A DNA stretch of 32,106 nucleotides from a virus, in IMG/VR virus record IMGVR_UViG_3300020160_000353, positions 1-32,106 of that record; one strand, written 5' to 3'. How positions within the stretch are numbered: position 1 is the stretch's first letter; every line of letters starts with the position of its first letter. The notes beneath the pieces are model-generated. The model was not told the DNA's origin. It did not search any database and worked only from the letters and a program-made list of their open reading frames with translations. Below, in pieces: positions 22,348 through 31,238 of the stretch. The position numbers were made by a program, and so were the translations under genes.

Positions 22348-22441
22348 GGCATCCAAGGATCCGCAAGCAAAGAATTTTCCCTATTTCTTCTTATAGCACA
22401 GCCAATGTGGCTACACGGCGAATTGGCGCTCACTTAATATT

Positions 22442-22987
22442 ATGTATAACTTTATAAGACAGATTAACGAAGGCAGGATTGGTAAGACACTAGAACGTGT
22501 TAAATTGGCCTATTCTACGACCGGATTAGGAAAAAGCCTCAGCAAGCAGTCTTTAGAATATCACTACGGCAAGTTATACAAATCCTACTGCGATCGCTAT
22601 AACGCAGGTGAAGGTGATTCAGATTTTAATGAAGCTGGCGCATACCTACACAACATTTATTTTAGTCAGTTCCGTTCTCCGAAAGGTTCTAACAAGCCCG
22701 ATGGAGCAGTTCTAGGGCTTATCGAAGAACACTTTAAATCTTGGGAAAAATTTCAAGAAGCGTTTGAAAAAACAGCAATGAGCATACAAGGTAGCGGATG
22801 GGTTTATCTAGCCAAAGACGGCGAAATTAAAACCATAAAAAATCACCAGATCAAAAAGGATATCGTAATCCTAATTGATTGGTGGGAACACGCCTGGGCG
22901 TTAGATTATCAAGCCGATAAAAAGGCCTATCTAAATAATCAATGGAAGATTATCGACTGGCCTATTATCAACGCAAGACTCACTTAG
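22442..22987 (+). CDS. sod: Fe/Mn-family superoxide dismutase
   Basis: The 181-residue protein carries all four metal ligands: His41 in LEYHYGKLYKSY, His70 in AYLHNIYF, and Asp146 with His150 in DWWEHAWALDYQ. GSGWVYLAKDG is another family signature. It should convert superoxide to oxygen and hydrogen peroxide in the cytoplasm. The N-terminal 20 residues exceed the usual start. No Shine-Dalgarno is visible before the ATG (CACTTAATATT), which is unusual for this genome. An AGCCA-ATG-TGGCT hairpin lies in the 94-base gap before it. Fe or Mn preference cannot be read safely. It converges on the next gene, overlapping at the 3' end. Confidence 0.9.
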   Translation: MYNFIRQINEGRIGKTLERVKLAYSTTGLGKSLSKQSLEYHYGKLYKSYCDRYNAGEGDSDFNEAGAYLHNIYFSQFRSPKGSNKPDGAVLGLIEEHFKSWEKFQEAFEKTAMSIQGSGWVYLAKDGEIKTIKNHQIKKDIVILIDWWEHAWALDYQADKKAYLNNQWKIIDWPIINARLT

Positions 22988-23318
22988 CCTTTTTAACTAC
23001 TTTTAACGCAGTCTTTTTAGGAGCCCTGGCAGTTGCTGGGGCTTTTTCTTTTGCTGGTGTTGCTACAGCGACCTTTGGCGCACGTGGTTTGCGTGGCTTT
23101 TTAGCCGGTTCAGCAGTGGCAGCTAGGTCTAGGGGTTCTAGATCTAATGCTACGGCCACCGGATCAACCTTAGTTTCCACTACTGGTTGAACTGGTTCCG
23201 GTACCAATGGGATTGGTGTAACAGCGGCTGGCTCAGGTACCTTGTATGGTACTGATTCGACCGCTGGCGCTACTTCGGCTGGTTTGCCTGTAAAAAACTC
23301 TTTAATTTTCTTAAACAT
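22980..23318 (-). CDS. Lys/Pro/Ala-rich basic protein (histone-H1-like tail)
   Basis: This is the only convincing minus-strand gene. Its mRNA has a good Shine-Dalgarno (GCAAGGAGACATCG then ATG). The 112-residue product starts with an amphipathic helix MFKKIKEFFTGK, continues with a Pro/Val/Glu-rich disordered stretch (13-67) and ends in a Lys/Pro/Ala tail with KKPRKPRAPK, which resembles AT-hook or H1-type DNA-binding tails. It may bind DNA or sit in the virion. It is tail-to-tail with sod and overlaps its stop by 8 bases. The plus-strand frame over it has no gene features. Confidence 0.75.
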   Translation of the reverse strand: MFKKIKEFFTGKPAEVAPAVESVPYKVPEPAAVTPIPLVPEPVQPVVETKVDPVAVALDLEPLDLAATAEPAKKPRKPRAPKVAVATPAKEKAPATARAPKKTALKVVKKAK

Positions 23319-23408
23319 CGATGTCTCCTTGCAAGTTAATTCGATAATGTATTTAATACCGTGTTAATAAAGGTCTAAATTTCATTTGACTGCCTTTGGC
23401 TAACTTAA

Positions 23409-23416
23409 AATAAATA
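23409..23416 (+). promoter_or_regulatory. Candidate late promoter box, distal, before the fibre gene
   Basis: AATAAATA fits the NATAAATA form of the late box reported for T4-like cyanophages. It lies in the 171-base gap between the divergent basic-protein and fibre genes. Confidence 0.4.
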
Positions 23417-23460
23417 CTTGTTAGAACACTACCTGCTATTAACCCAGCAGTTTCAACCAG

Positions 23461-23468
23461 AATAAATA
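23461..23468 (+). promoter_or_regulatory. Candidate late promoter box, proximal, before the fibre gene
   Basis: AATAAATA lies 22 bases before the fibre ATG. A start near 23475 would leave a short leader holding the GAGGAAAA Shine-Dalgarno. The position suits a strong late virion gene. Confidence 0.5.
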
Positions 23469-23489
23469 TGGTGTAGTACAGAGGAAAAC

Positions 23490-26400
23490 ATGTCTAATCA
23501 AACAATTAACATCGGTAGTCAACCAAACGACGGCACAGGCGACAGCATTTACACAGCCTTTCAGAAGGTAAATGCTAATTTCCAAGAAGTATATACATTA
23601 CTTGGTTACGGGGCCGGCTTTAGTTTCTTAAGACTTAAAGAAGCTCCAGCATTCCTAAGACCTAACGCTATTCTACAAGTAAATTCTGTAGGTACAAAGT
23701 TTATAAACAAAACTCTTGTTGCCAGTACAGGTATGCAGATTATCATTACAACCTCAACTATTGAGTTTGTTAACACAGCGTCTTCTATTAAAGCTGACGG
23801 AAACCCAACATTATCCGCTAACCTAAGCGGTGAATTTGCCTTTAGTTTGATTAACATGGATGCCGCAGGTCCTCATGCGGATCGCGATGCTGTAAGTCGT
23901 AAGTGGGTCTATGAAAACTTTTTACAACGCGACGGATTGGTAGTATATGACACAACAAGTAGTTCTGAATTACAGTATAACGGACTAAGCGTTTTAAGAA
24001 CCAATGTTAACCTAATAACAACAGCCACAGGGGAACTAAATTTAGTAAACAAGAAATACGTAGACCGCCTAGTCGAAACTAGTAGTTTCGTAAGTAATGT
24101 TAACTTTTTTGTAACAACAGTAGGTGACGACAATAGATTTGAAGTTGCTAGTTCTAAAAGAGGTCGAGCAAATGCCTACGCATTTAAAACCATTAATAGA
24201 GCGGCGGAGGCAGCTGAACAGTTTATTGCCTCCAGCCAGATCGTCCTGGGCCCATACCAAAAAACTATTAGTTACGGCCAAGGTACTGCCAATGCTGTAA
24301 TTGCTTCTACAACTTCTAGCCCAATTTTAAGTACCAGCACATTCGCAACACGAATTAAAGTTACCTTGCCTGTAGAATATTTTAACGTAGGTACAGATCC
24401 TTTTATTAACAAGAGTATCTTTCCTGGTAACTATCTAATTGGTGCCCGTAGCGAAGCGGTGGGGTTAATTGAATCTGTAATATTAAACAGCGGTATAGGC
24501 GAAGAATATTATGATGTAACTCCGGTTGACTACGCAAAAACATATAATGTACCTGTTACCCCAAATACCCAAGGACCAGAAGTAACATTTAGTTTAGGAG
24601 TCGGAAGAGTAATTGATGTTCCAAATTTCTGGATTGGTTATAGGTTTGTTGTCACTGACTCAAACTACGCAGTAGTTGCCGACGGCGTAATTACCTCAAT
24701 TAACACAACTATAGATACATCTAATAATGTCATTGATACTATAAATGTAGACTTCGGAACCGGCTTATTACCAAACACCAATGTGATCGCAGCCGACAAG
24801 TGGCATGTTTATTCAGCTTACTTTGAAGTAGGTGAAGAACTACAATGGGGACAGAAGCAAAATAAAAATCAATGTACCATCTTAGTTGAATCTGGAGAAT
24901 TTGAAGACAACTATCCTATTAAGGTTCCAGAAAACTGCTCTATCAAAGGTGATGAATTCCGCCGTAGCGTTATCAAACCAAAACCGTTATTTGGTACACG
25001 ATTGCCAGGTATCAGCGCATCTAAGTGGGCCAACACCTACTTCTATCGAGATGCTCAGATTGATGGTATTATCGTAACTCAAATAAGCACTACAACCAAT
25101 TTTGCCAGTTCAGTTAACATTACTGCTGATAACATTAATAACGATGCTACTACTGACATAGTAACTTTTACCTTGGCTAGCGGCACAGCGCCGGCCAGCT
25201 GGGTAGGTAAGATTTTTAAAACAAATTCAACCTATGACGCACAGGGAGAAATTAGATCCGTTAATGGAAATATTTTTACTGTCTCATTAGCACAGAACAG
25301 CACGTTCGAAAAGGCTATTGAAAATTATGTTGTAGGTACTACAGTGATTCCAAGCGGTGCTTGGTACGTTTATGCTCCTATTAAAAACGGCTATCACTAT
25401 CTTAGAGATAGTAGTAGAAAAATTAATACACTTACTACCCAAACAAATGGTGGTGGTTTAAACAATGCCGCGATTAATTTAGAATTAAACAGAGAATTTA
25501 TACAAAAAGAATGTATCGCTTATCTACAGTATACATATACTAGTGGCGGATTTATCTGGGCGAATCAAAGCGACACTACTAAATCAAAATGCGAAAGAGA
25601 CATTGGTATTATCGTAGATGCTCTAGTAACTGACCTACGTAGTGGTGGTAATAACTACACTATCAACGCCGGTGACAGCTATAGAAATGTAGCAGTTGTT
25701 AAGAATTTACAACTTGGCCCAACTGTGGCAGCGATTGACCATATCTGGGATATCGGAACGTTAATCATTAATAACGAAGATGTTAGCGCATTACAGCCAA
25801 CAGTACTCCAAGTTAAAACAGATCTTGCTCCAGAAACTACAGCAAGGGCCGTGCTAGCTGACCTAGTACAGGCATGCTCTAGGATCGTTAACAACGATCC
25901 AGCATTTAATCCTCCTAAGTATAACGATCAATTAGACTTGTTCTTAATGAATGACGCAACAATTAATCGATACATTAGTGCTCAAGGTCACGGCGGATTC
26001 ATGAAGGTACTTGACCCAGATGGACAAATTCTTGCCAAGTCACCTTACACACAAACTGCTTCTAGTTTTTCTAAGAGTTACAACAGACAGGTATTTTCCG
26101 GCGGTATGTTTATTGACGGCTTCGCCGGTAATATTAGTGTCGACTTAACCGGAGCAACCATAACTAACGACAGCCAAGGTAATCCTGTTAAGATTAACAT
26201 TAACGCGGCTGGTGGCTTAGGTCGTCCAAGTATTACTGGCGATGGCACTTACCTTCGTCCACAAGTTCCTTGCTTCTTTGTCCACAAAGGTGTTACATAC
26301 GAAGTTAGCTTCGTTGGAGAATGGAATCCCACTCTAGGTACAGGTAGTTTAAATCTTAACCCATTACGTCCGGGTGGTATCAGTGCTGTTACTCCAATAG

Positions 26401-29400
26401 TAACAAATATCGCTACAGGATTTAAGGTCGGTGGTGGAACATTAACAGTACCTGTAAGATTTAGTACTCCCACACAAACGGGCGGTCTAAGTGCTACCGG
26501 TACCGCAGTTATCAGTAACATCGGTAACGTGACAGCGGTTAATGTTGCGTTCCCAGGATCCGGTTATTCAAACGGTCAATATACAAACGCCTCATTGGGA
26601 TGTCCAACTATCATTATAGGTGGCGGACGACTAACATGGACAAGAGACTCTGGTGGTAGCATTACTGGATACAGTATTATCGATGCTGGTGTTGGATATG
26701 CTACTAATACATTAGTTAACTTTCCAATATCGTCTGGAGGAACAGCGTCTGCTTATATCGACGGCGTGAATGGTACCGGAGGTATTACATCCGTTGTAAT
26801 TAGTAACCCGGGGCTAGGTTATACCGAAGATCCAGTTGTAACTTTTGGTGATAATATTTTATACAATTTAAAAGTTACTCCAGGATACAATGTAACAACC
26901 GCTCATCCAATACCTAGTAGTTTAACATTAATTACAGCTGGTAATCGTTCTATGTTGGCTAACGACTTTACACAGATGAACGATTTAGGTTATGGTATTT
27001 TCTGTAGTAACGGTGGATTAGTTGAAAACGTTTCCATGTTTACCTACTACTGCCATAGTGCTTACTATTCTCTAAATGGTGGTCAATGTCGTAGTATCGC
27101 AGGCTCAACATCCTACGGTGTCAATGGACTAAAATCCGAGGGAAGCGATCCGAACGAAGTTCCTATTGCTATCCGCAATAAACGTGCTATGACCCAGCAG
27201 GTTGCTGTATACTCATTGGGAGATTATATCAACGCCACAGACGACTACACAGTTTATATAACTTTGGCCGCAGATGGTTATGCTCCATTATCTCAAAGCC
27301 AGCTTGAAATTAATCACTATGGTACTATCAAACAGTATAATGTAAAGAGCGCAATATTAGTCACTGACGTAGCAGTTCCTGCTAATACCTATGCGTTAAC
27401 CATTGACGACGGAACTGGTCAAGGATTGATTGCTGCAGTTCCAGACGCATGGCCAGCTATTGTTCGAATCTACTACGTACAAGAATTGTTAGACATTAAC
27501 AAGGACACACTAAGTCGTCCGGCTACAGTTTTAACATTCTACGAAGATCCAACTAATGTATATAATATTCTTTCATATACACAAACAGGTGCTGATAGTG
27601 CTACGGCAGAATCAGATGAACCTTACAACTATATTCTTTTAGAACCATATACTGAGGGCGGATTATTTAGACAAGGTCTTGGCCAGTTTACTGTAACATC
27701 CGGTGGTCTTGGATTTAATACCAATACAAATTATACAGCAACTATTCCTGCGCCAAGTACGGCAGGTACTGCCACAGTCAACGGTACACAGAGTAACACA
27801 AATCTTGTAACTATTAGCAGTCCTGCTAACACAATTTTACCAGGAAGTAGAGTTACTCTAACAGCGGGCGGTGGCGATCCTAGCGGTATATCTGGAGCGT
27901 CAACTTATGTAACATGGGTTAACGCCGCTAAAACACAGATTAGAGTTAGTAGAATAATCACATGGACTAACGGCACTGGACTAACATTCTCAGGAACACA
28001 GGCAGTAGGTTATGGTAGATGTAATAATGCCGCTGCCGGAACTATCGATCAGTTAGTGTTAACTAACCAAGGTGCCGGTTATGATGGTACCACTGTTAAC
28101 ACAATTACAGTTACAGGCGGATCAGGAGCCGCTACTATAACAGCATACCCTGTAGGAGTTGTTGGTTCCAATAAAATCAAAGTAGTCGATATCAGTGCTA
28201 CTGATGAGGCTAGGATCGTAGCAGGATTGGCTGCGGCTACTCCTTACTACTATTCTTTTGTTTGGGAAGGTGTTAACTATAAAATTACCAGTTACAAGAA
28301 TTCAACCCAAACCGGAAACGAATGGGGAGAAGTAACAGTTCAAACTGTCACAACGGCGGCGGCACTTCAGGCACCAGTTATCGCATCTACTCTAAGAGCT
28401 GGTATCGGAGCTAACACAGGCGGTGATGTTACTGTTCGTATTAGTACTATGCGTGTAACAGGCCACGACATGTTGAACGTAGGCACTGGTGGGTACGCAG
28501 ATTCTAAATATCCAAACGACTTGTATGGTCCTCCGATCAATCCGCCAGACAGCGGCAAAGAAACAAGAGAGTTACGCAAAGGTCGTGTTTACTACGCAAC
28601 CACTGACCAAGACGGAAACTTTAAAGTTGGTAAGAGCTTTAGCGTTGACCAAGGTCGAGGTACTGTTAGTATCAGTGCTCCTATTAGCTTAACCAACGTT
28701 GACGGTATTAGCTTTAAACGTGGACAAACACTGGTTCAAATATTCAGTGTTGACGGAACTATGGGCGGCAATAGTAATAATGCTGTTCCTACAGAACGAG
28801 CAATCATTACCTACGTTAACAATCGTTTAGGCCTAAACAAGAATAACAACCAAGCAGGCGTTACTAAGATTGGTAGTGGTTTCTTAGACCTAAGCGGTTT
28901 CCAATCAATGAATGGACCAATAAAGAGTAAAATTATTGTTCCAACTGACAGCGGTGTATATTGGGTAGGTACATCAACTAATTTCTATACAGAAATGCAT
29001 GCTGTACGATTCTTTGGTACTTCTACAACTGCCTTAACATGGAATAGTTCAAGAAGCGTAACATTTACTGGTGATGTAACCGGTACCTTTAGTATCAATG
29101 GTGGTGCCGATGTAACCGGCGTTACAATGACTATCCAGCCTAACAGCGTGACATTAGGAACAGACACTACAGGTGATTATGTTTCTACCGGCTCTACAAC
29201 TGGATTTGGTATTAGCGGAAGTACAACAGGGGAAGGTCAAACATTCACTGTTAATTCTAACGCAACAAGTACAAACACTGCTAACACTATTGTTTATAGA
29301 GATGGCAACGGTGACTTTGCCGCTCGCAACATAAACGCAACATTCGTAGATGCGACTCTCGTAGACGCAGATATTGTGGCCAGCAATGTTACAGCAACAA

Positions 29401-31238
29401 CTATCACTCACAGCGGCACAGACGGCACCGGTGACATTGGCGCATCTGGTAACAAGTTTGGCACAGCATACCTAACTGGGGTTAGCGTAGCATCTATTAC
29501 CCACAACGGTACAGACGGTACTGGCGACATTGGCCAAAGCGGCAATAAGTTTGGCACAGTTTATGCTACTACGTTTAACGGTGCGTTAAGTGGAGCGGCA
29601 ACAAAAACTTCTAACACACTAACGGTAGGAACATATCTAAGTTTTGATACTGGTACTGGATTCGATGGTGCTGCCGATAGACAGATCAGAACAAATGGCA
29701 CATCTAGCAATACTATTAGCACCCTTGTTGCTAGAGACTCTAGCGGTGATTTTACTGCGAGAAAGATCACAGCAGAAACATTCACTGCGACTACAGAGAT
29801 CATATCGGCCAAAGTCAACGGTATCTATCCAGAAAATACATTTGCCTATACAACTGCCACTACAGGAGGAGCGTTCTTACGCATAAGCGGCACAGGAAGT
29901 TCTCAGAAAACTAAACCGACCGTAGTTACACTCACTGATAAAGTAGAACTTGAAATTTTAAAGATTGTCTCAGAAATAGCACCTTCAGATCCAGGAGGAG
30001 CGGCGCTGAGAGCAATCTTTACTACTACTAACGCAAGCAGTGCACCTGCGGGATTGATATACGGTGACGTTTCAGCTACCGGTGGAGCATGGAATGCTTC
30101 AACTAATCCACTAGACTTGAGTGACTATACTGTTTTTGCAAGATATAGAGGAGGAAGCTCCACTAATTCCAGTGCTGAAAACATTAGAGTAAATCAATTC
30201 CTTGCCTATGTTCAAGCGAATGCCAACAGACAGTTAATGGTTGACTATGGTTATTTTGATGCTGGAGTTACATTAAAGGACGAAAGCGGATCACCAATCA
30301 CAAGAGAAATCGTATTGTTGGCTATGCTAGACCCCGGACAACAAGCGTTACTTGACATTTATAATACCCTTGATCCATTCGGTTTAAGGTACGGAGACCT
30401 TGATGGATCAGGAGGAGCCCTAAACCTGTCGGATTATACAATAATGCTACAGTTTGTTGCAGGAACAGTTACCAACGATGCCCAGCTATTTAGAATTCGA
30501 AGACTGTTGGCAAAGATTAGTGCCAGTCCATTTAAAGAATTAATCGAAGCATACGGCTACATTAGAACCGACGGTCGAGATGATATTAAATTTAAGTCCG
30601 GTACAAACATTACCGTATCGGCCTCAGACGTTAAAGAAATCACAGTTACAGGTTCATCAACTCCAAGTTTCTCTAGTATTACTAAGAGCGGCACAGATGG
30701 CGTAGGTGACATCGGTGAAAGTGGTCAACGATTTGGCACAGCATATATAGCTTCTGCTAGCTTAGGATCTATCGCTAAAACTGGAACCAACGGTACTGGT
30801 GACATTGGTCAAACTGACAACAGGTTCGGTACTATCTACGGTACAGCAACTAAAGCACAATACGCTGACTTGGCCGAGCTTTACAAAGCCGACGGCAACT
30901 ACGATCCAGGTACTGTAGTTTCCTTTGGTGGTGAAGAAGAAATTACTGTTTCCAGAGAATTCATGGATCGCAGAATAGCAGGAGTTATTTCTACAAATCC
31001 TGCTTACCTAATGAATGACGTTGAAGGCGCAGGTATTCCAGTAGCACTACAAGGTCGTGTGCCATGTAAGGTAGTAGGCAAGATACGTAAAGGTGATATG
31101 CTAGTAGCCAGCGGAATGGTGCCAGGTGTTGCTACAGCAGAGGAACATCCAGCATTAGGTTCTGTAATTGGTAAGGCGCTAGAAAACTACGACAGCCAGA
31201 CCATAGGACTGATCGAAGTCGTGGTAGGGAGAATTTAA
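23490..31238 (+). CDS. giant fibre/tail structural protein with dockerin-like insert
   Basis: The 2,582-residue protein begins MSNQTINIGSQPNDGTGDSI, a head motif of phage fibres shared with the next gene. A parallel-beta-helix-like part near 465-500 (TILVESGEFEDNYPIKVPEN) is followed by Gly/Thr/Asn-rich beta repeats. The block KETRELRKGRVYYATTDQDG to about residue 1790 is typical of T4-like aquatic phage fibres. Four GTDGTGDIG units (1972-2026 and 2397-2451) flank an insert with two dockerin-like loops (Asp2193 region and DLDGSGGALNLSD at 2303-2315). The C-terminal ADLAELYKADGNYDPGTVV to the end (about 2457-2582) is the conserved terminal domain of such fibres. A GAGGAAAA Shine-Dalgarno supports the start. 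It is likely a host-recognition or baseplate-attached fibre. Confidence 0.87.
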   Translation: MSNQTINIGSQPNDGTGDSIYTAFQKVNANFQEVYTLLGYGAGFSFLRLKEAPAFLRPNAILQVNSVGTKFINKTLVASTGMQIIITTSTIEFVNTASSIKADGNPTLSANLSGEFAFSLINMDAAGPHADRDAVSRKWVYENFLQRDGLVVYDTTSSSELQYNGLSVLRTNVNLITTATGELNLVNKKYVDRLVETSSFVSNVNFFVTTVGDDNRFEVASSKRGRANAYAFKTINRAAEAAEQFIASSQIVLGPYQKTISYGQGTANAVIASTTSSPILSTSTFATRIKVTLPVEYFNVGTDPFINKSIFPGNYLIGARSEAVGLIESVILNSGIGEEYYDVTPVDYAKTYNVPVTPNTQGPEVTFSLGVGRVIDVPNFWIGYRFVVTDSNYAVVADGVITSINTTIDTSNNVIDTINVDFGTGLLPNTNVIAADKWHVYSAYFEVGEELQWGQKQNKNQCTILVESGEFEDNYPIKVPENCSIKGDEFRRSVIKPKPLFGTRLPGISASKWANTYFYRDAQIDGIIVTQISTTTNFASSVNITADNINNDATTDIVTFTLASGTAPASWVGKIFKTNSTYDAQGEIRSVNGNIFTVSLAQNSTFEKAIENYVVGTTVIPSGAWYVYAPIKNGYHYLRDSSRKINTLTTQTNGGGLNNAAINLELNREFIQKECIAYLQYTYTSGGFIWANQSDTTKSKCERDIGIIVDALVTDLRSGGNNYTINAGDSYRNVAVVKNLQLGPTVAAIDHIWDIGTLIINNEDVSALQPTVLQVKTDLAPETTARAVLADLVQACSRIVNNDPAFNPPKYNDQLDLFLMNDATINRYISAQGHGGFMKVLDPDGQILAKSPYTQTASSFSKSYNRQVFSGGMFIDGFAGNISVDLTGATITNDSQGNPVKININAAGGLGRPSITGDGTYLRPQVPCFFVHKGVTYEVSFVGEWNPTLGTGSLNLNPLRPGGISAVTPIVTNIATGFKVGGGTLTVPVRFSTPTQTGGLSATGTAVISNIGNVTAVNVAFPGSGYSNGQYTNASLGCPTIIIGGGRLTWTRDSGGSITGYSIIDAGVGYATNTLVNFPISSGGTASAYIDGVNGTGGITSVVISNPGLGYTEDPVVTFGDNILYNLKVTPGYNVTTAHPIPSSLTLITAGNRSMLANDFTQMNDLGYGIFCSNGGLVENVSMFTYYCHSAYYSLNGGQCRSIAGSTSYGVNGLKSEGSDPNEVPIAIRNKRAMTQQVAVYSLGDYINATDDYTVYITLAADGYAPLSQSQLEINHYGTIKQYNVKSAILVTDVAVPANTYALTIDDGTGQGLIAAVPDAWPAIVRIYYVQELLDINKDTLSRPATVLTFYEDPTNVYNILSYTQTGADSATAESDEPYNYILLEPYTEGGLFRQGLGQFTVTSGGLGFNTNTNYTATIPAPSTAGTATVNGTQSNTNLVTISSPANTILPGSRVTLTAGGGDPSGISGASTYVTWVNAAKTQIRVSRIITWTNGTGLTFSGTQAVGYGRCNNAAAGTIDQLVLTNQGAGYDGTTVNTITVTGGSGAATITAYPVGVVGSNKIKVVDISATDEARIVAGLAAATPYYYSFVWEGVNYKITSYKNSTQTGNEWGEVTVQTVTTAAALQAPVIASTLRAGIGANTGGDVTVRISTMRVTGHDMLNVGTGGYADSKYPNDLYGPPINPPDSGKETRELRKGRVYYATTDQDGNFKVGKSFSVDQGRGTVSISAPISLTNVDGISFKRGQTLVQIFSVDGTMGGNSNNAVPTERAIITYVNNRLGLNKNNNQAGVTKIGSGFLDLSGFQSMNGPIKSKIIVPTDSGVYWVGTSTNFYTEMHAVRFFGTSTTALTWNSSRSVTFTGDVTGTFSINGGADVTGVTMTIQPNSVTLGTDTTGDYVSTGSTTGFGISGSTTGEGQTFTVNSNATSTNTANTIVYRDGNGDFAARNINATFVDATLVDADIVASNVTATTITHSGTDGTGDIGASGNKFGTAYLTGVSVASITHNGTDGTGDIGQSGNKFGTVYATTFNGALSGAATKTSNTLTVGTYLSFDTGTGFDGAADRQIRTNGTSSNTISTLVARDSSGDFTARKITAETFTATTEIISAKVNGIYPENTFAYTTATTGGAFLRISGTGSSQKTKPTVVTLTDKVELEILKIVSEIAPSDPGGAALRAIFTTTNASSAPAGLIYGDVSATGGAWNASTNPLDLSDYTVFARYRGGSSTNSSAENIRVNQFLAYVQANANRQLMVDYGYFDAGVTLKDESGSPITREIVLLAMLDPGQQALLDIYNTLDPFGLRYGDLDGSGGALNLSDYTIMLQFVAGTVTNDAQLFRIRRLLAKISASPFKELIEAYGYIRTDGRDDIKFKSGTNITVSASDVKEITVTGSSTPSFSSITKSGTDGVGDIGESGQRFGTAYIASASLGSIAKTGTNGTGDIGQTDNRFGTIYGTATKAQYADLAELYKADGNYDPGTVVSFGGEEEITVSREFMDRRIAGVISTNPAYLMNDVEGAGIPVALQGRVPCKVVGKIRKGDMLVASGMVPGVATAEEHPALGSVIGKALENYDSQTIGLIEVVVGRI
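29403..29566 (+). repeat. Coding repeat, GTDGTGDIG units 1 and 2
   Basis: Two units of about 24 residues (ITHSGTDGTGDIGASGNKFG and ITHNGTDGTGDIGQSGNKFG) start at 29403 and 29496, exactly 93 bases apart. Confidence 0.85.
30063..30440 (+). other. dockerin-like EF-hand pair inside the fibre gene
   Basis: Two segments, GDVSATGGAW then NPLDLSDYTVFARY (from 30063) and GDLDGSGGALNLSDYTIMLQ (from 30393), follow the dockerin type I pattern: GD, a Ca-loop rich in D/N/S/G, then a short helix. The second loop DLDGSGGALNLSD is 1 residue longer than usual. Calcium binding is inferred. Confidence 0.6.
30678..30842 (+). repeat. Coding repeat, GTDGTGDIG units 3 and 4
   Basis: Units ITKSGTDGVGDIGESGQRFG and IAKTGTNGTGDIGQTDNRFG start at 30678 and 30771, again 93 bases apart. 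They are more diverged than units 1 and 2. Confidence 0.85.

Noticed and set aside
22942-23190. Plus-strand frame of 82 codons encoding an Ala/Gly/Ser-rich product
   Set aside because: It is the complement of the Lys/Pro/Ala-rich minus-strand gene, which has a proper Shine-Dalgarno.
17977-23318. Host chromosome fragment, because clpP, sod and uvsE are bacterial in type
   Set aside because: These genes are interspersed with phage structural and DUF2693-type genes, share the same overlaps and promoter style, and no bacterial housekeeping operon is seen.
29403-30842. GTDGTGDIG repeats as a CRISPR-like or direct-repeat array
   Set aside because: The repeats are in-frame protein repeats within the fibre gene, diverged at the DNA level, with no spacers.
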